A stretch of 14,003 nt of DNA from JBCBST01 sp039819115 (GCA_039819115.1 JBCBST010000088.1:1-14003); one strand, 5' to 3'; positions 1 through 7,069 are shown, counted from the first letter of the stretch. Notes: a model not told the origin generated them from the letters alone. Made by a program: numbers and translations.

Positions 1-23
1 CGAAAAATGTTAAAGAACCGCTC

Positions 24-1169
24 TTGAGTATAGGTATCAATATTCGGTTATCGATCTCTTTTATTACGGCATTATTGGTATTCCAGGTAGCTAAACCGCA
101 GTCTCGTGGCGATTCCCTTGCTTATGGATACTTACCTATTCTATCGTTTAACACCGATAGCAGGGCTGTATTTGGTGGTGAAGTACAGCGATACAATTAC
201 GCGGGGCGAAAACCATTTAAGGATTATACCCGCGGGTTTTTGATGTATTCCACAGCCGGAGCCTTTAGTACATTTCTATCCAGAGATCAGATTTTTGAAG
301 AGGCTAATAACTTCAGGTTACATACCGAGATTTACGCTATACAGAATTTTGACAATTATTATCTGGGCGACACGGAGTTGGTATCTTTTAATGAGGCGCT
401 GTTCGACACGTCCGACTTCTACAATTTTAACTCCTTTTCAACTCAGATTGGGATTAATGCTCGTTTCCTACTGAAAAAAGGGGAAGGTATACATCGAACG
501 GACATCGAAGCAGGACTAAGGTTATACTATGAGTCACCATGGGGGAACAGAGAAGATCAGTTTATTAGCGGAAATCAAATAGAAGGGGCTACAGGCTCTT
601 TTTTATCCTTTATTCAAACCGGGTTTATTCTGGAACGAAGAAATTCCGAATTCAGACCCACGAAAGGGTTTCTGGTGGACGTGGGCAGCAGGTATGCACC
701 CCCGGTCTTAAGTACTCATCATGTGATTGCGAATAACGTCCGTCTAAATGGACATATACCTATTCCATTTCCACTTATTGATGTTTCCATGGCCGGTACT
801 ATACAGTTACAACATACCTATGGGCAAACGCCCTATTGGTTAGCTTCCGGGTTAGGCGGTGGTGCATTTTTAAGAGGGTATCGGTTTCGCCGCTTTACCA
901 GCGATAACGCCCTTTCATATAGCATTGAATCACGCTCATGGTTTTTTAAACTACCTTTTCAGAATATAGAGATCGGTGGAAACCTGTTCATGGATGGGGG
1001 GCGTGTTTTTACGAATTCGAATTGGGATTCTATTCTCAGAAAGCATAACCATACCTTTGGTTTAGGTGGAGTGATGGCTATCTTTACTCCTGATTTTATT
1101 CTGAAGTTCGATCTTGGTTTTTCAGAGGAAGGAACGGGGTTGTACCTGGGAACGGGATATGCTTTTTAA
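24..1169 (+). CDS. Omp85/BamA-type outer-membrane beta-barrel (surface antigen domain, no POTRA)
   Basis: The protein resembles the C-terminal 16-strand barrel domain of the Omp85/BamA superfamily (Bac_surface_Ag). Seen: a hydrophobic N-terminal segment at residues 9-23 that looks like a signal peptide; a strand pattern 'ERRNSEFRPTKGF' near residues 204-216, where the family has its R-x-N-x-x-x-PT-x-G segment; the RGYRF motif at 284-288, matching the conserved loop-6 VRGF/Y motif; LFMDGGRVF near 321-329; and a C-terminal strand ending in Phe, the usual barrel-assembly signal. At about 380 aa it has no room for POTRA repeats, so it resembles short patatin-less or BamA-like accessory barrels rather than BamA itself. 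The start is uncertain: TTG at 24 is the first usable codon, but the frame is open to the left window edge, so the gene may begin upstream. It is followed after a few bases by the GT2 gene, suggesting co-transcription. Substrate unknown. Confidence 0.8.
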   Translation: MSIGINIRLSISFITALLVFQVAKPQSRGDSLAYGYLPILSFNTDSRAVFGGEVQRYNYAGRKPFKDYTRGFLMYSTAGAFSTFLSRDQIFEEANNFRLHTEIYAIQNFDNYYLGDTELVSFNEALFDTSDFYNFNSFSTQIGINARFLLKKGEGIHRTDIEAGLRLYYESPWGNREDQFISGNQIEGATGSFLSFIQTGFILERRNSEFRPTKGFLVDVGSRYAPPVLSTHHVIANNVRLNGHIPIPFPLIDVSMAGTIQLQHTYGQTPYWLASGLGGGAFLRGYRFRRFTSDNALSYSIESRSWFFKLPFQNIEIGGNLFMDGGRVFTNSNWDSILRKHNHTFGLGGVMAIFTPDFILKFDLGFSEEGTGLYLGTGYAF

Positions 1170-1195
1170 AAAGACTAGTGGAGAAGACGCAGTTT

Positions 1196-2677
1196 ATGGC
1201 GCTTGAGATTATCTCTGTTTTGGCAGTAGCAATTTATATGGTGGGTGCACTGCTTATAACGATATACACACTTGGGGAATTTCATCTCCTGTATATACTA
1301 TTCAAACGGAAAGGTGACCCGAAATTCGAACCGGAGACACAGGTTTGGGATTGGGATACACTCCCAAAAGTTACCGTTCAGCTGCCCATGTATAATGAGC
1401 AATATGTTGCCAAAGATGTAATCAGTGCCTGTGCTCAATTAGATTATCCCAAAGATAAGCTCGAGATTCAGGTGGTCGATGATTCTAATGACGAAACAAA
1501 AGCAATTGTTGACGAACAAGTAGCTTTTTGGAGTTCTAAAGGAATAAATATCAAAGTGTTTAGGAGAGACCACAGGGCCGGGTATAAAGCAGGTGCTCTG
1601 AGGGATGCCACACCCTATGCAGAGGGAGATTTTATTGCAATTTTCGATGCTGATTTTAAGCCGGAGCCTGATTTTTTACAAAAAAGCATACCCTATTTTA
1701 AACACGAAAATGTCGGGGTAGTGCAAGGTAAATGGGGACACATCAACCGGGATTACTCGGTGCTGACCAAAGCACAGTCTGCCTTCCTTGATATGTTTTT
1801 TTTGATCGAGCAAAAAGCAAGATCTCTGGGAGGTTACTTTCTTCGGTTTAACGGCTCTGCCGGAGTTTGGAGAAAGGTATGTATTGAGGATGCAGGAGGC
1901 TGGTCAGCAGATACGCTTTCTGAAGATTTGGATTTATGTTTTAGGGCACAATTAAAGGGTTGGAAAGTTCTGTATGATGAGAAGATTGTGGCACCTGCTG
2001 AAGTTCCTGTTACCATTCTGGATTTCAAGACCCAACAATATCGATGGACTAAAGGAAAGGCGCAGGTTATCCGTAAGCTTGGACCAAAACTGTGGAAAGC
2101 AAACATACCTCTTCTTTCGAAAGTGCACGCGTTTTTCGACCTCTATAATATTTTTGTACTGCCTGGTTTTTTTAGCCTGGCTATATCCAGTGTATTTATT
2201 TCATACCTGATTACCCAGATTCCCAAATACAATTCTATTCTTGCGTTGTCCACTGTAGGACTCATTAACATTGTTCTGGTGCCTATTTTCCTTTGGATCG
2301 TTATTGGAGACTATAAGAAAGGGATAGTCCCAAAAGCCATAGAATTTGTTAAAACTCTGCCTCCATTTATAGGGACACTACTCGGCATTACATTTTTCCA
2401 GTTACTGTCCTTTCTGGATGGGATACGGGGTGGCGATGCTGTATTTCACCGAACGGCAAAGTACAATATCAGCACTAAGGGAGATTCGTGGCATAATAAA
2501 CTGTATTCTCCGCGAGAGATACCCATTGTTACCTATGCCGAAGGTAGTTTGGTCGTGCTTTTTTTATTTGCGCTCTGGGTAGATTTCTCTTTTAAAAGCT
2601 ATGGCTTTGTACCTTCTCATATCGTTTTTACGGCGGGATTTGGCTTCGTTTTTCTAAACTCCATCGTACGATCATAA
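1196..2677 (+). CDS. Membrane GT2 glycosyltransferase, cellulose-synthase-like
   Basis: A processive-type family 2 glycosyltransferase that should transfer a sugar from a nucleotide-sugar donor on the cytoplasmic face of the inner membrane. Seen (numbering from ATG 1196): an N-terminal transmembrane segment about 5-30, the donor-binding VVDDSND near 93-99, the DAD metal-binding triad at 151-153, the acceptor/base region SEDLD near 242-246, and QQYRW at 280-284, the Q-x-x-R-W signature of cellulose-synthase-like GT2 enzymes. At least four hydrophobic segments follow in the C-terminal third. There is no PilZ domain, so c-di-GMP control as in BcsA is not evident. Related enzymes of this size make glucomannan-type glycans or glycolipids; the actual product cannot be told. 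A GTG at 1178 would add six residues. ATG 1196 is preferred because it leads directly into the membrane segment and has GAGAAG about 9 nt upstream. Probably in one transcript with the preceding barrel gene. Confidence 0.88.
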   Translation: MALEIISVLAVAIYMVGALLITIYTLGEFHLLYILFKRKGDPKFEPETQVWDWDTLPKVTVQLPMYNEQYVAKDVISACAQLDYPKDKLEIQVVDDSNDETKAIVDEQVAFWSSKGINIKVFRRDHRAGYKAGALRDATPYAEGDFIAIFDADFKPEPDFLQKSIPYFKHENVGVVQGKWGHINRDYSVLTKAQSAFLDMFFLIEQKARSLGGYFLRFNGSAGVWRKVCIEDAGGWSADTLSEDLDLCFRAQLKGWKVLYDEKIVAPAEVPVTILDFKTQQYRWTKGKAQVIRKLGPKLWKANIPLLSKVHAFFDLYNIFVLPGFFSLAISSVFISYLITQIPKYNSILALSTVGLINIVLVPIFLWIVIGDYKKGIVPKAIEFVKTLPPFIGTLLGITFFQLLSFLDGIRGGDAVFHRTAKYNISTKGDSWHNKLYSPREIPIVTYAEGSLVVLFLFALWVDFSFKSYGFVPSHIVFTAGFGFVFLNSIVRS

Positions 2678-2679
2678 AA

Positions 2680-2711
2680 AAAGCCCTTCATGGTTTAACA
2701 TAAAGGGCTTT
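2680..2711. terminator. Bidirectional intrinsic terminator between the GT2 gene and tRNA-Glu
   Basis: A 9-bp perfect stem, AAAGCCCTT at 2680-2688 with AAGGGCTTT at 2703-2711, encloses a 14-nt loop. It begins two bases after the GT2 stop codon. Read on the minus strand the stem is followed by a T run (A run 2676-2682 on plus), a good terminator for the tRNA-Glu transcript. Read on plus, the T tract is short (TTT then G), so it is weaker for the GT2 gene. Confidence 0.8.
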
Positions 2712-2712
2712 G

Positions 2713-2785
2713 TACCGCGTACGGGATTCGAACCCGTGCTACCGCCGTGAAAGGGCGGCGTCCTAGGCCTCTAGACGAACGCGGC
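2713..2785 (-). tRNA. tRNA-Glu (anticodon TTC), copy 1
   Basis: The minus strand folds into a standard 73-nt cloverleaf. The anticodon stem is CCGCC/GGCGG with loop CTTTCAC, giving anticodon TTC. The T-arm reads ACGGG-TTCGAAT-CCCGT. The acceptor stem GCCGCGT/ACGCGGT closes with a G-U pair at position 1-72, and the discriminator is A. No CCA is encoded. It is identical base for base to the copy at 3040-3112. Confidence 0.96.
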
Positions 2786-2804
2786 ATAGGGGAACAAGAT
2801 TTTG

Positions 2805-2879
2805 GGAGCCTGATGGGAATTGAACCCACGGCCTCTGGTGCCACAAACCAGCGCTCTAACCAACTGAGCTACAGGCTCC
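2805..2879 (-). tRNA. tRNA-His (anticodon GTG)
   Basis: The cloverleaf on the minus strand has anticodon stem CTGGT/ACCAG with loop TTGTGGC, giving anticodon GTG. The acceptor stem GAGCCTG/CAGGCTC is preceded by an encoded extra G at position -1 that pairs with C73, the histidine identity element. The T loop is TTCAATT. Coordinates include G-1 and C73. No full CCA is encoded. Confidence 0.95.
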
Positions 2880-2903
2880 ATCAAGTCAATCAATAAACAA
2901 AAC

Positions 2904-2933
2904 ATTCCAACTAATGATCATCATAGTTGGAAT
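2904..2933 (-). terminator. Intrinsic terminator inside the tRNA cluster
   Basis: A perfect 10-bp inverted repeat, ATTCCAACTA (2904-2913) and TAGTTGGAAT (2924-2933), has a 10-nt loop that itself contains the palindrome ATGATCAT. On the minus strand the stem is followed by GTTTTGTTTATT, a T-rich tail. It would end the Arg-Cys-Glu plus small-ORF transcript before tRNA-His. The stop codon of the small ORF lies at the edge of the stem. Confidence 0.65.
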
Positions 2934-3015
2934 TGGTTAGAGTAGTAAATACTCCAATAGCAATTGCACTCACAATGATAAAGAACATGACAAGGTAAAT
3001 AATATGCGATGGCAT
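2911..3015 (-). CDS. Putative 34-aa single-pass membrane miniprotein
   Basis: An ATG-to-TAG frame on the minus strand between tRNA-Glu copy 2 and tRNA-His. It encodes a short N-terminus (MPSH), a hydrophobic stretch of about 20 residues (IIYLVMFFIIVSAIAIGVF) and a polar tail ending in NSNYDDH. This is the layout of small membrane proteins. An AAAGAG sequence lies directly against the ATG, which is too close to be a convincing Shine-Dalgarno. The stop lies in the stem of a terminator hairpin, so the frame fills the space between tRNA and terminator. I do not recognise the family; it could still be a chance frame in a tRNA spacer. Confidence 0.45.
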   Translation of the reverse strand: MPSHIIYLVMFFIIVSAIAIGVFTTLTNSNYDDH

Positions 3016-3039
3016 CTCTTTGTTTGCTCGTTACAATAG

Positions 3040-3112
3040 TACCGCGTACGGGATTCGAACCCGTGCTACCGCCGTGAAAGGGCGGCGTCCTAGGCCTCTA
3101 GACGAACGCGGC
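3040..3112 (-). tRNA. tRNA-Glu (anticodon TTC), copy 2
   Basis: The same 73-nt sequence as the gene at 2713-2785, with anticodon loop CTTTCAC, the same G-U closing pair of the acceptor stem and discriminator A. Identity stops within about one to two bases of the mature ends, so the duplicated unit is essentially the tRNA alone. Confidence 0.96.
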
Positions 3113-3128
3113 AAAAAATAAAACCGTG

Positions 3129-3199
3129 AGGCGACAGGCGGATTCGAACCGCCGTACGAGGTTTTGCAGACCTCTGCCTAGCCACTCGGCCATGTCGCC
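3129..3199 (-). tRNA. tRNA-Cys (anticodon GCA)
   Basis: A 71-nt cloverleaf on the minus strand. The anticodon stem GAGGT/ACCTC has loop CTGCAAA, giving anticodon GCA. The acceptor stem GGCGACA/TGTCGCC is perfect, the T-arm is GGCGG-TTCGAAT-CCGCC, and discriminator U73 is typical of tRNA-Cys. No CCA is encoded. Only 16 bases separate it from tRNA-Glu copy 2, so they are probably co-transcribed. Confidence 0.96.
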
Positions 3200-3220
3200 T
3201 TTTAAAACAAGGTTTGTTTG

Positions 3221-3294
3221 TACGCCCATCAGGACTCGAACCTGAAACCTATTGCTTAGAAGGCAATTGCTCTATCCAGTTGAGCTATGGGCGC
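3221..3294 (-). tRNA. tRNA-Arg (anticodon TCT)
   Basis: A 74-nt cloverleaf on the minus strand. The anticodon stem ATTGC/GCAAT has loop CTTCTAA, giving anticodon TCT, which reads AGA/AGG codons. The acceptor stem GCGCCCA/TGGGCGT has a G-U first pair, the T loop is TTCGAGT and the discriminator is A. It is probably the first gene of the Arg-Cys-Glu transcript, since a terminator lies upstream of it. Confidence 0.95.
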
Positions 3295-3330
3295 TCAAGT
3301 AATCCAGCTTATTAAGCTGAAGGCGCTCAA
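3290..3330. repeat. 9-bp direct repeat of the tRNA-Arg 5' end flanking a palindrome
   Basis: GGCGCTCAA occurs at 3290-3298 (the first bases of tRNA-Arg plus its 5' flank) and again at 3322-3330. Between them lies CAGCTTATTAAGCTG (3305-3319), a perfect 7-bp inverted repeat around one base. It could form a hairpin in the tRNA leader. The cause is unknown. Confidence 0.5.
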
Positions 3331-3349
3331 ATCAATGTATCAATACGTC

Positions 3350-3373
3350 AAAAAAATAAGACCTTACGTCTTA
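3350..3373 (-). terminator. Intrinsic terminator after tRNA-Pro
   Basis: On the minus strand, TAAGAC (3368-3373) pairs with GTCTTA (3357-3362) around the 5-nt loop GTAAG and is followed at once by seven Ts (A run 3350-3356 on plus). It lies 5 bases past the 3' end of tRNA-Pro, so it makes tRNA-Pro a separate transcript from the downstream Arg-Cys-Glu group. Confidence 0.75.
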
Positions 3374-3378
3374 CCAAG

Positions 3379-3452
3379 TCGGGGAGACAGGATTTGAACC
3401 TGCGACCCTTCGCTCCCAAAGCGAATGCGCTACCGGGCTGCGCCACTCCCCG
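3379..3452 (-). tRNA. tRNA-Pro (anticodon TGG)
   Basis: A 74-nt cloverleaf on the minus strand. The anticodon stem TTCGC/GCGAA has loop TTTGGGA, giving anticodon TGG. The acceptor stem CGGGGAG/CTCCCCG is perfect, the T loop is TTCAAAT and the discriminator is A. No CCA is encoded. It is the first tRNA gene of the cluster in the direction of transcription. Confidence 0.96.
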
Positions 3453-3484
3453 TTTCCACTCAGCTTCGCTGTTTGGAAAGACTC

Positions 3485-3516
3485 CAAATATACGGGTTTC
3501 CATATACCCTAATCAA
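3485..3516 (-). promoter_or_regulatory. Candidate Bacteroidota-type promoter for tRNA-Pro
   Basis: On the minus strand TATATTTG (3485-3492) matches the -7 box TAnnTTTG known from Bacteroidota. A TTG lies 21 nt upstream (3514-3516), near the expected -33 position. The box ends about 32 nt before the mature tRNA-Pro 5' end, leaving a short leader. Found by eye only; whether this lineage uses that consensus is an assumption. Confidence 0.4.
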
Positions 3517-3557
3517 CGGTAGAATGTATTTAATTATCAGATTGCCGAAATTATTGT

Positions 3558-4823
3558 CTAGCCGTTCAGTATAGCTGCTACATATCTATCCCAGCTCATC
3601 GCAGACGCAGCCTTTCTGACATGTTCGCCGGGTAAGGGATGATCCAGAAACCGAAGCATTTGTGCAGCCATCGATTCGATGTCACCGGGTTCAGCCAGGT
3701 ATCCATTAAATCCATCGGTCACGGTTTCAGGGAAGTGTCCGACACGGGTTGCCAGAATAGGGAGTTCGAAGTTATAGGTTAGTGATTCGACACCGGACGG
3801 AGTGGCAGCAAGGTAGTACAGCACGCTACAGTCGCTTACCTGGAAGTACTTATGAACGTCCTCGTTTGGAATGAACGTGTTTTTAACAATCACGGTGTCA
3901 TCCAGACCGAGTTCTTTCACCCGGTTAAGGGGTCTGTAGTCCTGTTCACTTTCGGAGTTTTTAAGCAGCAGTTTTTGAGCAATGCCAAACAGAGTTTGCT
4001 TTATCTTTGTACTGAGCTTTGAAGTATCTAATGTGGACCAGAATTCTTCTCCGCAAACCAGAAATGAGACGTCATCCCGTTGTTCAGCAACAAGCTTAAA
4101 AGCCTCTATGGCATGATGCAAGCCTTTATACTTGCGGATGAACCCGAAAAAGAGAAATACGTGTTGCTTCAATCCCAGTTCGCTCTTAAACGCTTCAGTA
4201 TCAAATGCGGGATCGGGTTGATAGAGATCATAAACGGGATGAAAAAGCTTGATGACTGTAGTTTTTTCGGTAGAACGTTCTCCGGATTCATTGACTTCGA
4301 GGTCTAATCCGGGAAAGAGTGCGGTAAGCTCGTCAACCGTTTTATAGGCATGGGTGATAAATGTATCGGCATGTTTTATTCCCAGTTTGGTAAAACGCTC
4401 ATCAATGGTACTCCCTTCTTTCTGAACCACAAAGTGAAGGTCAAAGATAATTTCGGCTTCGCATGCTTGTTTGATCCACTTTGCGATTCTTCCCATAGGC
4501 AGCCCTTGAATAGAAATAGCCCATTGAAAGATGACCTTATCCGGTTTAAGACTTGAAATAAAGCGGGCTGTTTTCCTCCAGCTCAGGGGATTATTGTAAT
4601 CGGTTAGATACTCAACGCGAATATCGGTGCCCTCTAAGAAATCACTGCGGCTGGCTTTATCAATAAACTCTCGTGGAATGATGGACGGGTATTGATTGGA
4701 CCAGGAGACAATCGTCACTTCATTCTCCGGGTTTTTGGCTAATGTTTTTGCCAGAGAGGTATTGTAATTAGACAGGCCACCTTTAAACCTGGGTCCGGGG
4801 CCAAAACATACAATCTTAGGCAT
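3558..4823 (-). CDS. GT4-like glycosyltransferase (GT-B fold)
   Basis: A cytoplasmic or membrane-associated retaining glycosyltransferase, likely adding a sugar to a surface polysaccharide or lipid carrier. Seen in 421 aa: an N-terminal glycine-rich loop GPGPRFKGGLSNY (8-20); the GFIRKYKGL segment (227-235) that supplies the donor-phosphate Arg/Lys of GT-B enzymes; and a C-terminal PSGVES...ELPILATRVG block (342-362) corresponding to the E-x7-E region, then PETV-x-DG-x-NGYL. In that block the first glutamate position reads SGV rather than the usual EGFG, while the second Glu (346) is present. The gene starts 5 bp after the epimerase stop, so the two form one minus-strand operon. Donor and acceptor cannot be named. 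Confidence 0.85.
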   Translation of the reverse strand: MPKIVCFGPGPRFKGGLSNYNTSLAKTLAKNPENEVTIVSWSNQYPSIIPREFIDKASRSDFLEGTDIRVEYLTDYNNPLSWRKTARFISSLKPDKVIFQWAISIQGLPMGRIAKWIKQACEAEIIFDLHFVVQKEGSTIDERFTKLGIKHADTFITHAYKTVDELTALFPGLDLEVNESGERSTEKTTVIKLFHPVYDLYQPDPAFDTEAFKSELGLKQHVFLFFGFIRKYKGLHHAIEAFKLVAEQRDDVSFLVCGEEFWSTLDTSKLSTKIKQTLFGIAQKLLLKNSESEQDYRPLNRVKELGLDDTVIVKNTFIPNEDVHKYFQVSDCSVLYYLAATPSGVESLTYNFELPILATRVGHFPETVTDGFNGYLAEPGDIESMAAQMLRFLDHPLPGEHVRKAASAMSWDRYVAAILNG

Positions 4824-4828
4824 GGATG

Positions 4829-5875
4829 CTACACACTGTATTTGGAAACAGCAACATCATACACGCGTCGCATTCCTTCCCGGACCGATATTTTTGGTTT
4901 CCATCCCAAGCGGTCCTGTACATGTTCCATATTCGCGTAACGGGAATGAACACCAACGGGTTTATCCAGAAGTGTTTTGATGTCGGGTTTGTAACCGGCA
5001 AAATCGGTAAATACATCAATGATCTCTAGGAAGGAAGTTAGCTTTCCACTTCCAATGTTGATGGCGCTTCCATCGGTTATATGATCCATAGCGAGCAGGG
5101 TGCAGTCCATCACATCATCAATATGTACAAAATCTCGCCCTTGCTTTCCGGTTCCCCATACCTCAAATGGATTTTCTTTTAATGCGGCACGCCGTGCAAT
5201 AGCCGGAACCGGATACGATAAGTCCTGATCTTCACCATATCCTGAGAACGGACGAATGCAGGTTACCGATACATCATAATAGCTTGCAGCTATATGAGCA
5301 AGATATTCCCCAGTCAGTTTAGACCAGCCGTACGTCATGTCGGGCTGCCCCATTTTCTTAAAATCGATGTCTGCTTCGCTTAATGCGATGGCATCGGCTT
5401 CGGTTTGTAAGTCAACAGGATAAGCAGCACTGGAACTCGGGTAGAGTACCCGTTTTGGTTTTTGACGGCATATCCACAGAAAGAATTCGGCATCTATCGA
5501 TAAATCAAGAGCAACCATCATGGGATCACCATCAATTTTAGCTCGCCCTCCTACAATCGCCGCAAAATGAAACACATCTTCAAAGTTGGTTATCGGTAAA
5601 CCATACGTCTTATGGATATAGTTTTGGTCATCTAACAATCCCCTGATGAAGTAACGGGCATCCTCCTTTAAAAAAATCATGCGCTCATCATCTCCGTAAA
5701 AAGTCAGGTCGCCTTCTACCCGGGAAGTTGTGCCTTCAGGTAGCCAGGTATCGGGATGAGTGCCAACAGATAAATCGTCAATAAATAAAATCGTATCACG
5801 GGTTGTGTTGTAGATGCGCTGAACAAAATTACGTCCCACAAAGCCACATCCGCCGGTTATGAGATGATAAAGCAT
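4829..5875 (-). CDS. NAD-dependent nucleotide-sugar epimerase/dehydratase (extended SDR)
   Basis: An extended short-chain dehydrogenase/reductase that probably converts a nucleotide-diphospho sugar for glycan synthesis. Seen in 348 aa: the Rossmann motif TGGCGFVG with Gly at 8, 11 and 14; an acidic pair DD at 33-34 for the adenosine ribose; HFAAIVGGR around 103-111; the catalytic Ser region PSSSAAY at 146-152; and Tyr182-x-x-x-Lys186 (YGWSK). All the catalytic positions of the family are present and the length is normal. The specific reaction (4-epimerase, 4,6-dehydratase or GDP-sugar epimerase/reductase) cannot be decided by eye. It is the first gene of a two-gene unit with the GT4 gene and is divergent from the secreted propeller gene. 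Confidence 0.87.
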   Translation of the reverse strand: MLYHLITGGCGFVGRNFVQRIYNTTRDTILFIDDLSVGTHPDTWLPEGTTSRVEGDLTFYGDDERMIFLKEDARYFIRGLLDDQNYIHKTYGLPITNFEDVFHFAAIVGGRAKIDGDPMMVALDLSIDAEFFLWICRQKPKRVLYPSSSAAYPVDLQTEADAIALSEADIDFKKMGQPDMTYGWSKLTGEYLAHIAASYYDVSVTCIRPFSGYGEDQDLSYPVPAIARRAALKENPFEVWGTGKQGRDFVHIDDVMDCTLLAMDHITDGSAINIGSGKLTSFLEIIDVFTDFAGYKPDIKTLLDKPVGVHSRYANMEHVQDRLGWKPKISVREGMRRVYDVAVSKYSV

Positions 5876-5960
5876 TCCGTTTTTTTTTGATGGTGTTCCT
5901 TGATCGTAAGATGATTAAGTTACCCAAACAAACCATTATTTCCCTTTACTTTTCATCTGT
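5876..5960. promoter_or_regulatory. Divergent intergenic region, promoters not resolved
   Basis: These 85 AT-rich bases must carry the promoters for the epimerase-GT4 unit (-) and the propeller gene (+), since the genes diverge here. It has a T run (5881-5889) and near-matches such as TACTTTTC at 5948-5955 on plus, but no convincing pair of promoter boxes or operator repeat. Confidence 0.35.
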
Positions 5961-6977
5961 ATGAGACTTTTTCTCCTGTTCTTCCTGTTGCTGACCTCCG
6001 ATGTTTTAGCTCAGATCCGCATCACAGACGTTCCTTCACGTATTGGTTCTATAATGACTAATAACCCGGCCGGGACTGATGTATCGTCTGCGGGGAACAC
6101 CTTTCAAGTTACAACGGACTCTATATTTATTGCTCATGTTACGGGTAATACCCTACAGGCTGTTTCCTATAACGGGATATCAGGAGGTGACGAATCATTG
6201 GCGATTTACGGGTTGTTAGACGGAGGCTTTGTTGTAAGGGAAAATGTTGTGAATTTTTCGATATATGATTCATTTGGCGCGCTTATAACCAGTATTTCGA
6301 ATAGCAGTAATAGTGAGGAAGGCGAGTCTATCTCGGAGCTTGCTATGGATCCCAACGGAAAGACGATTGTTTTCTACACGGCAACGATTATTCAAAGCGG
6401 GAAAAAGGGTTCGGTGGCACGTGTTGTGCAGGGTAACAAAGCGGTTGGGTTTTATTATGATGATGCCCGGGAAATATCAACAGTAGAAGTTTCACAGAAC
6501 GGAGAACTGATTGGGATCATAAACCATCGTGATGGTGAAGACTACCAGGTTCAGATTTTTGACCGTTTTGGTAATGAGATCTCTACTATATCTTTTGATC
6601 GTGAAATAAAAGGGGTGACTTTTTCTGATAATGGATTGAATGCAACGGTATTTTCCAGTGGAAGAGTAGGTGTTTACACGCTTAAAAATGCGAATCGGAT
6701 TGCCAGTACCAGTTTCAGGGGAGGTAATTTAATACGTGCTGCTTTTTTTCCAGAGGAGAATACTATTGTAGGTGTTCTGGGAGATATGAATGAAAACAGG
6801 GTTCAGGATATGAAAATAAGGGCGGTAAACATTAAATCCCGAACCATAAAAGAACAACCGTACCGTGAGGCTCTGATGTATTCTCCGGTAGTGGATATAA
6901 TGCTAGTTCGTGATCGTGCATATTCTTACCGTATAAATGGGTTTAGCCGAGAGTTAAGTATTGATATAACGTTTTAA
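5961..6977 (+). CDS. Secreted beta-propeller-like protein of unknown function
   Basis: I do not recognise a named family. Seen in 338 aa: a clear signal peptide, MRLFLLFFLLL core and likely cleavage after Ala17 (VLA|Q), so the product is periplasmic or outside the cell. The rest is almost all beta-rich, with repeated blades of the type 'sidVEVSQNGELIGIINHRDG...VQIFDRFGNEISTISF', i.e. a strand, a D/NG turn, a strand, then a phrase like 'G-x-x-V-x-x-F'. DPNGKTIVFY, SQNGELIGII and SDNGLNATVF are three such turns, which is how WD40/YVTN-like propellers look. No lipobox and no C-terminal sorting domain are seen. It precedes the motor operon in the same direction after a gap of about 150 bp with a hairpin, so a functional link is possible but unproven. 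No Shine-Dalgarno is visible. Confidence 0.7.
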   Translation: MRLFLLFFLLLTSDVLAQIRITDVPSRIGSIMTNNPAGTDVSSAGNTFQVTTDSIFIAHVTGNTLQAVSYNGISGGDESLAIYGLLDGGFVVRENVVNFSIYDSFGALITSISNSSNSEEGESISELAMDPNGKTIVFYTATIIQSGKKGSVARVVQGNKAVGFYYDDAREISTVEVSQNGELIGIINHRDGEDYQVQIFDRFGNEISTISFDREIKGVTFSDNGLNATVFSSGRVGVYTLKNANRIASTSFRGGNLIRAAFFPEENTIVGVLGDMNENRVQDMKIRAVNIKSRTIKEQPYREALMYSPVVDIMLVRDRAYSYRINGFSRELSIDITF

Positions 6978-7012
6978 TTGCTGGTTCTATAATTCAGAAA
7001 CGGTTCTTTTTT

Positions 7013-7069
7013 CGAGTTCTATCATCTAGTTGATGGTTGAAATAAAATGTGGAAAACTCGTTTTTTTTT
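7013..7069 (+). terminator. Candidate nested hairpin with T9 tract before the motor operon
   Basis: CGAGTT (7013-7018) can pair with AACTCG (7055-7060), which is followed directly by nine Ts (7061-7069). An inner CATC/GATG hairpin (7023-7026 with 7032-7035) sits in the long loop. This could be a weak terminator for the propeller gene or a regulated leader of the motor operon. The 36-nt loop makes it less certain than the other terminators here. Confidence 0.4.

Noticed and set aside
1..27. Short frame at the left edge (CGA AAA ATG ... TGA) that could be the tail of an upstream gene
   Set aside because: Only eight codons are visible, so no product can be supported; it may be chance.
2713..3452. 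Regular hairpins of the tRNA cluster as a CRISPR array
   Set aside because: The units are distinct tRNAs with different anticodons; there are no short repeats with equal spacers.
2678..3557. tRNA-dense region as a phage or integrative element attachment site
   Set aside because: No integrase, no repeat of a tRNA 3' end and no composition break were seen; the only direct repeats are tRNA-Glu copies and a 5'-end repeat at tRNA-Arg.
4826..5029. Open frames on both strands over the end of the epimerase gene
   Set aside because: Shadow frames of the SDR coding sequence, with no start signal or domain.
6988..6993. TATAAT as a sigma-70 -10 box for the motor operon
   Set aside because: The nearest TTGATA (6961-6966) is 21 bp upstream instead of about 17, and the lineage probably uses a different consensus; too weak to annotate.
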